Source: Brasilonema angustatum HA4187-MV1 (lineage in GTDB: Bacteria > Cyanobacteriota > Cyanobacteriia > Cyanobacteriales > Nostocaceae). Taken from it: 64,000 bases of DNA. Within the stretch, counting starts at the first letter, position 1, and each line of letters starts with the position of its first letter. The DNA is taken from NCBI GenBank assembly GCA_019359695.1, contig JAHHGV010000030.1:50521-114520 (forward strand), written 5' to 3'. The position numbers and the translations under genes are program-made. The notes under the pieces were generated by a model that searched no databases, was not told the DNA's origin, and saw only the letters and a list, made by a program, of their open reading frames with translations. Shown here one piece after another: positions 60,556-64,000 of the stretch.

Positions 60556-60690
60556 ATACAGTTTACTGTATTAACAGTATACTAGTTAAACTGTTATACA
60601 GTTTGCTAGTAAGAAAGTAAACTGTATTGAAAGTTTACTACATTGCTGGTATACCTTAATGCTAGCAATCCAGTTTACTTCTAATAAAGG
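60556..60690. promoter_or_regulatory. AGTTTACT operator/centromere-like array upstream of parA
   Basis: At least six AGTTTACT or AGTAAACT-like units, including ACAGTTTACTGT (60558-60569) and AACAG...CTGTT, spaced irregularly up to the parA start. With the arrays downstream of parB they are the likely binding sites of the small ParB-like protein (autoregulation and/or parS). Confidence 0.6.
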
Positions 60691-60701
60691 TTACTAGTTA
60701 T

Positions 60702-61340
60702 ATGACTATCGTTTCGTTTATCAACCAAAAAGGGGGGTGCGGGAAGTCCACAACCACCTGTCATTTTGCGTTCTGGCTTCATCAGAAGGGGAAAGAAGTC
60801 GCCGTCATTGATTCGGATGCTCAACAGTCCGTATCTCGTTGGCTTTCAGGAATGGACAGTGCGATTCAGTGTCTGGTCATGCAAGATCCTGATCAGTTGA
60901 TGGAGGATATTCCCAAAGTAGCGGCTAACTTCGAGTATGTGTTGATTGATGGGTCAGCAGGTATCACGGAAGCGACTCGCTGTATTCTGCTTCGCTCAGA
61001 TGTGGTTGTTATCCCTATACAACCAACTGGCTTAGATTTAAGCAGTGCTGGTGATGCCATTCGCCTGGTCAAGCAAGCGCAATCAGTTAGGAATGGTTCA
61101 CCCAGGTTTCATATTCTCCTCAATCGAGTTGTCCGAGGAACACGACTGTACAGTGAAGCACTACAGTTCTTACAGGACAAGCGGATGCTAAAAACAGTTA
61201 TTCCACAACGGCAAGCGATCGCAGACTGCTTTGGTCAAAAAGCCGTTGTCTGGACACTTCCCCCAAATGAGGCGGTCAAAGAAGCTGGTAAAGAATTTGA
61301 TGCCCTTTGTCAAGAGATGCTGGAGACAATTACGCCATGA
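60702..61340 (+). CDS. parA: ParA-type partition ATPase
   Basis: 212 residues, the short type Ib class without an N-terminal HTH. Deviant Walker A KGGCGKST at residues 10-17, VAVIDSDAQQS (A' motif), and Walker B-like YVLIDGSAG near 84. The stop codon overlaps the ATG of the next gene (ATGA). AAAGG lies upstream of ATG 60702. Drives plasmid segregation with the downstream RHH-like protein. Confidence 0.9.
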   Translation: MTIVSFINQKGGCGKSTTTCHFAFWLHQKGKEVAVIDSDAQQSVSRWLSGMDSAIQCLVMQDPDQLMEDIPKVAANFEYVLIDGSAGITEATRCILLRSDVVVIPIQPTGLDLSSAGDAIRLVKQAQSVRNGSPRFHILLNRVVRGTRLYSEALQFLQDKRMLKTVIPQRQAIADCFGQKAVVWTLPPNEAVKEAGKEFDALCQEMLETITP

Positions 61341-61615
61341 CAGCAAGAAAACAAAGAAAGCCTTTATCTGAGACGCTTGGCAACGAAAATGACATATCAC
61401 CGGAAATGGAGGCTTTTAGGAAAGGAGTTTCCCCCGCCCCTCCCGTTCATGAGGAAGTTGTAGAGGAGAATAAGTCACCCAAACAGAAAACCCGCAAGCT
61501 GGTTATTGAACTAGAGCCAGAACTGTATGATGCTTTTGCAGCAGCGTGTTTCCACAAGAAATTAAAGATGGCGAAGGTGGTTCGTGCCTGGATTAGTGAG
61601 TTCACGAATGAATAA
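61337..61615 (+). CDS. Small ParB-like (RHH) partition partner
   Basis: 92 residues from ATG 61337 (ATGA overlap with parA). Disordered N-terminus. The C-terminal KTRKLVIELEPELYDAFAAA then KLKMAKVVRAWISEF is a ribbon-helix-helix pattern. Type Ib systems use such small RHH proteins to bind centromere repeats, and the AGTTTACT arrays on both sides fit. A degraded copy of its 3' end is at 61687-61785. Confidence 0.8.
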   Translation: MTARKQRKPLSETLGNENDISPEMEAFRKGVSPAPPVHEEVVEENKSPKQKTRKLVIELEPELYDAFAAACFHKKLKMAKVVRAWISEFTNE

Positions 61616-61619
61616 CTAG

Positions 61620-61835
61620 TTTACCGTTTTACTAGTCTACTGTTTTACAAGTTTACTAGTAAACTTGCTCACTGTATTGATTCAGCTTCATTTGTGATAC
61701 TTTTGCGGCAGCATGTTTCTACAAGATTAAAGATGGTGAAGGTGATTCGTGCCTAAATTATAGAGTTTACTAATGAATCTCTAGTTGACAGGTTTACTTG
61801 TTTACTGTTTTGCCAGTTTACTAGTAAACTGTATT
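61620..61835. repeat. AGTTTACTAGTAAACT palindromes and duplicated parB tail
   Basis: Perfect 18-bp palindromes AAGTTTACTAGTAAACTT (61649-61666) and CAGTTTACTAGTAAACTG (61814-61831). Between them, 61687-61785 is a degenerate copy of the parB 3' end (GCGGCAGCATGTTTCTACAA versus GCAGCAGCGTGTTTCCACAA). So the parB tail plus adjacent palindrome was tandemly duplicated. Likely parS-like region. Confidence 0.65.
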
Positions 61836-61994
61836 GCTGTATTAATTGAAGTATCCTTTGAATTCGATGAAAAAAGAGTTTTAACAACAAGAGTGAAAGT
61901 GAACACTTCCTGATCTCCAAAGAAATCCAATTGCTTTTTAACACCATTCGCGTATGCTAAAGAATATTTTTAAAGGCATTTACGTGGGGATTTG

Positions 61995-62471
61995 ATGTTT
62001 GGTGTTGATAGTTTTCGCGTTTGTCTCAAAACTCCTCAAGTTACAAAGCCATTTTTTAGCATAAAGTTCACGCCTGATGACCAGGGAGTTAGACTGCCTT
62101 TGTTTGGTGAAAGCGTACAAGCAGGTTTTCCCAGTCCGGCGGACGATTGGCTTGAGGATTCAATAGACCTCAACCAACATTTAGTGAAAAATCCAGCCGC
62201 AACGTTTCTCATGCGGATTGCAGGGGATTCGATGAAAGATGCCGGCATCTTACACGGCGATGTAGTCGCAGTTGACCGCAGTTTGGAAGCGAAACCTGGG
62301 CGGATTGTGGTTGCATCTGTTGGGGGCGAATTCACCATCAAGCGGCTGTCTCGGTTACGGGGAAAACTGTGGTTAATGCCGGAAAACCCCGATTATCAGC
62401 CGATTGAAATTACTGATGACCTGGAAGTGGTCACGGTGGGTGTGGTGGTAAGCGTCCTCCGCCAACTATAA
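61995..62471 (+). CDS. umuD: UmuD-like SOS peptidase/polymerase subunit
   Basis: 158 residues. Auto-cleavage region GFPSP near residue 45; the serine in RIAGDSMKDAG and lysine in GGEFTIKRL form the Ser/Lys dyad of the LexA/UmuD family (S24). No HTH domain, so UmuD rather than LexA. RecA-stimulated self-cleavage activates translesion polymerase V together with UmuC downstream. ATG 61995. A 193-base repeat-containing gap separates it from umuC, unusual for this pair. Confidence 0.9.
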   Translation: MFGVDSFRVCLKTPQVTKPFFSIKFTPDDQGVRLPLFGESVQAGFPSPADDWLEDSIDLNQHLVKNPAATFLMRIAGDSMKDAGILHGDVVAVDRSLEAKPGRIVVASVGGEFTIKRLSRLRGKLWLMPENPDYQPIEITDDLEVVTVGVVVSVLRQL

Positions 62472-62664
62472 CAAACAGGGTGTAGGGGGTAGGGTGTAGG
62501 GTGTAGGAACCAATTGGATCGGTGCAGCACCCAACCCTCTTGTTGACACCCCCATTGACAGTGGGGTTTTAAACCTCCATAGCTGGGTGGGTTGTACAAA
62601 GCATGAATCTTTCACCACACCCCACACCCCACACCCCACACCCAGGAGCGAAGCGAGATAACTT

Positions 62665-63903
62665 ATGTTCGCCCTAGTTGATTGCAACAGCTTCTACGCA
62701 AGCTGTGAGCAGGCGTTTAACCCGGCTTTGCAGGGTAAGCCGGTTGTTGTCCTATCTAATAATGATGGCTGTGTGATTGCCAGATCACCTGAAGCAAAAG
62801 CCCTTGGCATTGGGATGGCTGAACCATATTATAAGATGATACCGTTCTGCCAGAAGCACAAGGTCGCGGTGTTTTCCTCAAATTACGAACTTTACGGCGA
62901 TATGTCCGGGCGGGTGATGAATGTTCTCGCAAACCTGACAACGGCGCTTGAGGTTTATTCTATTGATGAAGCGTTTCTTGATTTGTCGGGATTTGACTTA
63001 TTGGGCTTCGACCGTCACGCGCTCGAAATTGCACAAACTGTTAAAAAACATACAGGTATCCCGGTATCGGTTGGGGTGGCACCAACGAAAACTCTTGCTA
63101 AAGTTGCCAACGAATACGCCAAGAAGCATATGAAGCACGGGGTCTTCGTCCTACGTGGTGCATGTACCATTGATGAACATCTGAAAATAACGCCTGTGGG
63201 TGATGTTTGGGGGATTGGTCATCGAACTGAACACAAGCTGAAACTGTTGGGTATTAATACTGCCTGGGACTTCGCCCAGATGGATGTTCGCCTTGTCCGC
63301 CAGCAATTCGGGATAGTTTATGAGCGTACCTTGCGCGAGTTGCAGGGAAATCCCTGCTTGTCTCTTGAAGATATGCAGCCAAAGAAGAATATTTGCTCAT
63401 CGCGGTCGTTTAGTCGTCCTGTAACTGCCCTTAGTGAACTCGAAGAAGCGGTGGCACTGTATATGAGTCGCGCCGCTGAGAAACTTCGCGCCCAAGGCAG
63501 TTATGCACTCGGTATAATGGTGTTCATTCATACCAATAGATTTCGCGTTAAAGAACCGCAATATAGCGCGGTGAAGGTGGTTGAGTTGTCAAACCCCAGC
63601 AACGATACGTCAGCACTGATTGCCGCCGCTAAAACCGCGCTACAGCGGGGATTTCGGCAAGGTTTCCAGTATCAGAAAGCAGGGGTAGTTCTGCTCGACT
63701 TGGTGCAGGCTGATGAACGTCAATTTGACCTGTTCGCCCCTTCGCCTGATAATCGGCGAGAAAAGCTGATGGCAGTAATGGACAAGCTCAATCGCAATTA
63801 CGGACGACATCAAGTGTTTTTCGGCACGGTCGGACTGAAGCAGGATTGGCAAATGCGGTGTGATAGGCGATCGTGTGATTTGAAACAAAAAATGAGATTT
63901 TAA
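62665..63903 (+). CDS. umuC: UmuC-like translesion DNA polymerase
   Basis: 412 residues, Y-family: MFALVDCNSFYASCEQAFNP (metal Asp), YSIDEAFLDLS (metal Asp/Glu), VSVGVAPTKTLAKVANEYAK, then the little finger and a C-terminus with FDLFAPSPDNRREKLMAV and VFFGTVGLKQDWQMRCDRRS. Complete length for UmuC. Works with the upstream UmuD. ATG 62665. A degraded copy of its C-terminus is at 48842-48966 in inverse orientation. Confidence 0.95.
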   Translation: MFALVDCNSFYASCEQAFNPALQGKPVVVLSNNDGCVIARSPEAKALGIGMAEPYYKMIPFCQKHKVAVFSSNYELYGDMSGRVMNVLANLTTALEVYSIDEAFLDLSGFDLLGFDRHALEIAQTVKKHTGIPVSVGVAPTKTLAKVANEYAKKHMKHGVFVLRGACTIDEHLKITPVGDVWGIGHRTEHKLKLLGINTAWDFAQMDVRLVRQQFGIVYERTLRELQGNPCLSLEDMQPKKNICSSRSFSRPVTALSELEEAVALYMSRAAEKLRAQGSYALGIMVFIHTNRFRVKEPQYSAVKVVELSNPSNDTSALIAAAKTALQRGFRQGFQYQKAGVVLLDLVQADERQFDLFAPSPDNRREKLMAVMDKLNRNYGRHQVFFGTVGLKQDWQMRCDRRSCDLKQKMRF

Positions 63904-63922
63904 CTCATGATATGCTTTAAAA

Positions 63923-64000
63923 ATGAGTGTCTCAGTTTATCCTTCACTTTTAAGATTCGAGTTTTTTACTAATAATGATTATCGTGTAGGGAATGAAAAG
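63923..64000 (+). CDS. Possible partial gene at the window edge
   Basis: An ATG at 63923 opens a frame to the end of the window (MSVSVYPSLLRFEFF then TNNDYRVGNEK). No Shine-Dalgarno and no recognised family; low support. Confidence 0.2.
   Translation, partial: MSVSVYPSLLRFEFFTNNDYRVGNEK

Overview
The window looks like part of a large plasmid or plasmid-derived element of a filamentous, Nostocales-type cyanobacterium. Three things point there: HIP1 octamers (GCGATCGC) scattered through almost every region, families typical of such cyanobacteria (caspase/NB-ARC/WD40 proteins, CbtB with DUF1636, many short interspersed repeats), and a plasmid backbone. The backbone consists of a MobA/MobL relaxase with a primase-like domain (left edge), parA with a small ParB-like partner flanked by AGTTTACT palindromes (60.5-61.9 kb), and umuDC (62.0-63.9 kb). 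No rRNA or tRNA gene was seen.

Layout. 1-19 kb: mobilisation and DNA-processing block. It holds the relaxase, a nested inverted repeat that is a candidate oriT, an HTH protein, a SprT-like protein, an Mrr-like nuclease, an adenine methyltransferase, a J-domain protein, a DGQHR (DndB-like) protein and a 1959-codon DarB-like methylase-helicase. A candidate overprinted gene lies inside the methylase-helicase. A SLATT-type membrane effector gene sits between two 228-bp inverted repeats. 19-27 kb: an Rpn-like gene, then a three-gene effector-associated-domain system (EAD-trypsin, unknown protein, EAD-caspase-NB-ARC-14xWD40). 28-32 kb: cobalt/nickel genes (CbtB, a membrane protein, DUF1636, an MFS carrier with a histidine-rich tail). 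32-39 kb: an SNF2 helicase with a coiled-coil partner and RecD2, lying between an intact and a broken copy of the same short tyrosine recombinase. 39-42 kb: exported MsrA and a secreted beta-propeller. 42-46 kb: a three-gene cyclitol cassette (2-deoxy-scyllo-inosose-synthase-like enzyme, inosose-isomerase-like TIM barrel, MFS exporter) between two 50-bp direct repeats. 46-49 kb: decayed genes (CHAT/caspase-like, ABC ATPase, umuC, transposases) and one AlbA_2 protein. 49.7-53.3 kb: a probable uncharacterised RiPP locus made of a 41-residue peptide gene, a hairpin, a PqqD-like/M50 membrane protease fusion and a TPR protein. 53.5-57.7 kb: AraC regulator divergent from MDR, SDR and AKR oxidoreductases, probably acquired. 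58-60 kb: repeats, a peptidoglycan-binding domain protein and a TacAT-type toxin-antitoxin pair.

Much of the gene content fits genetic conflict: anti-restriction (DarB-like, orphan methyltransferase, DndB-like), programmed-death type immunity (EAD/caspase, SLATT) and plasmid maintenance (TacAT, ParAB, UmuDC). The most promising systems are the peptide/M50/TPR locus, the reading frame hidden in the linker of the DarB-like gene, the SLATT gene bracketed by inverted repeats, and the direct-repeat-flanked cyclitol cassette. All functions are inferred from reading the sequence; no database search was run.
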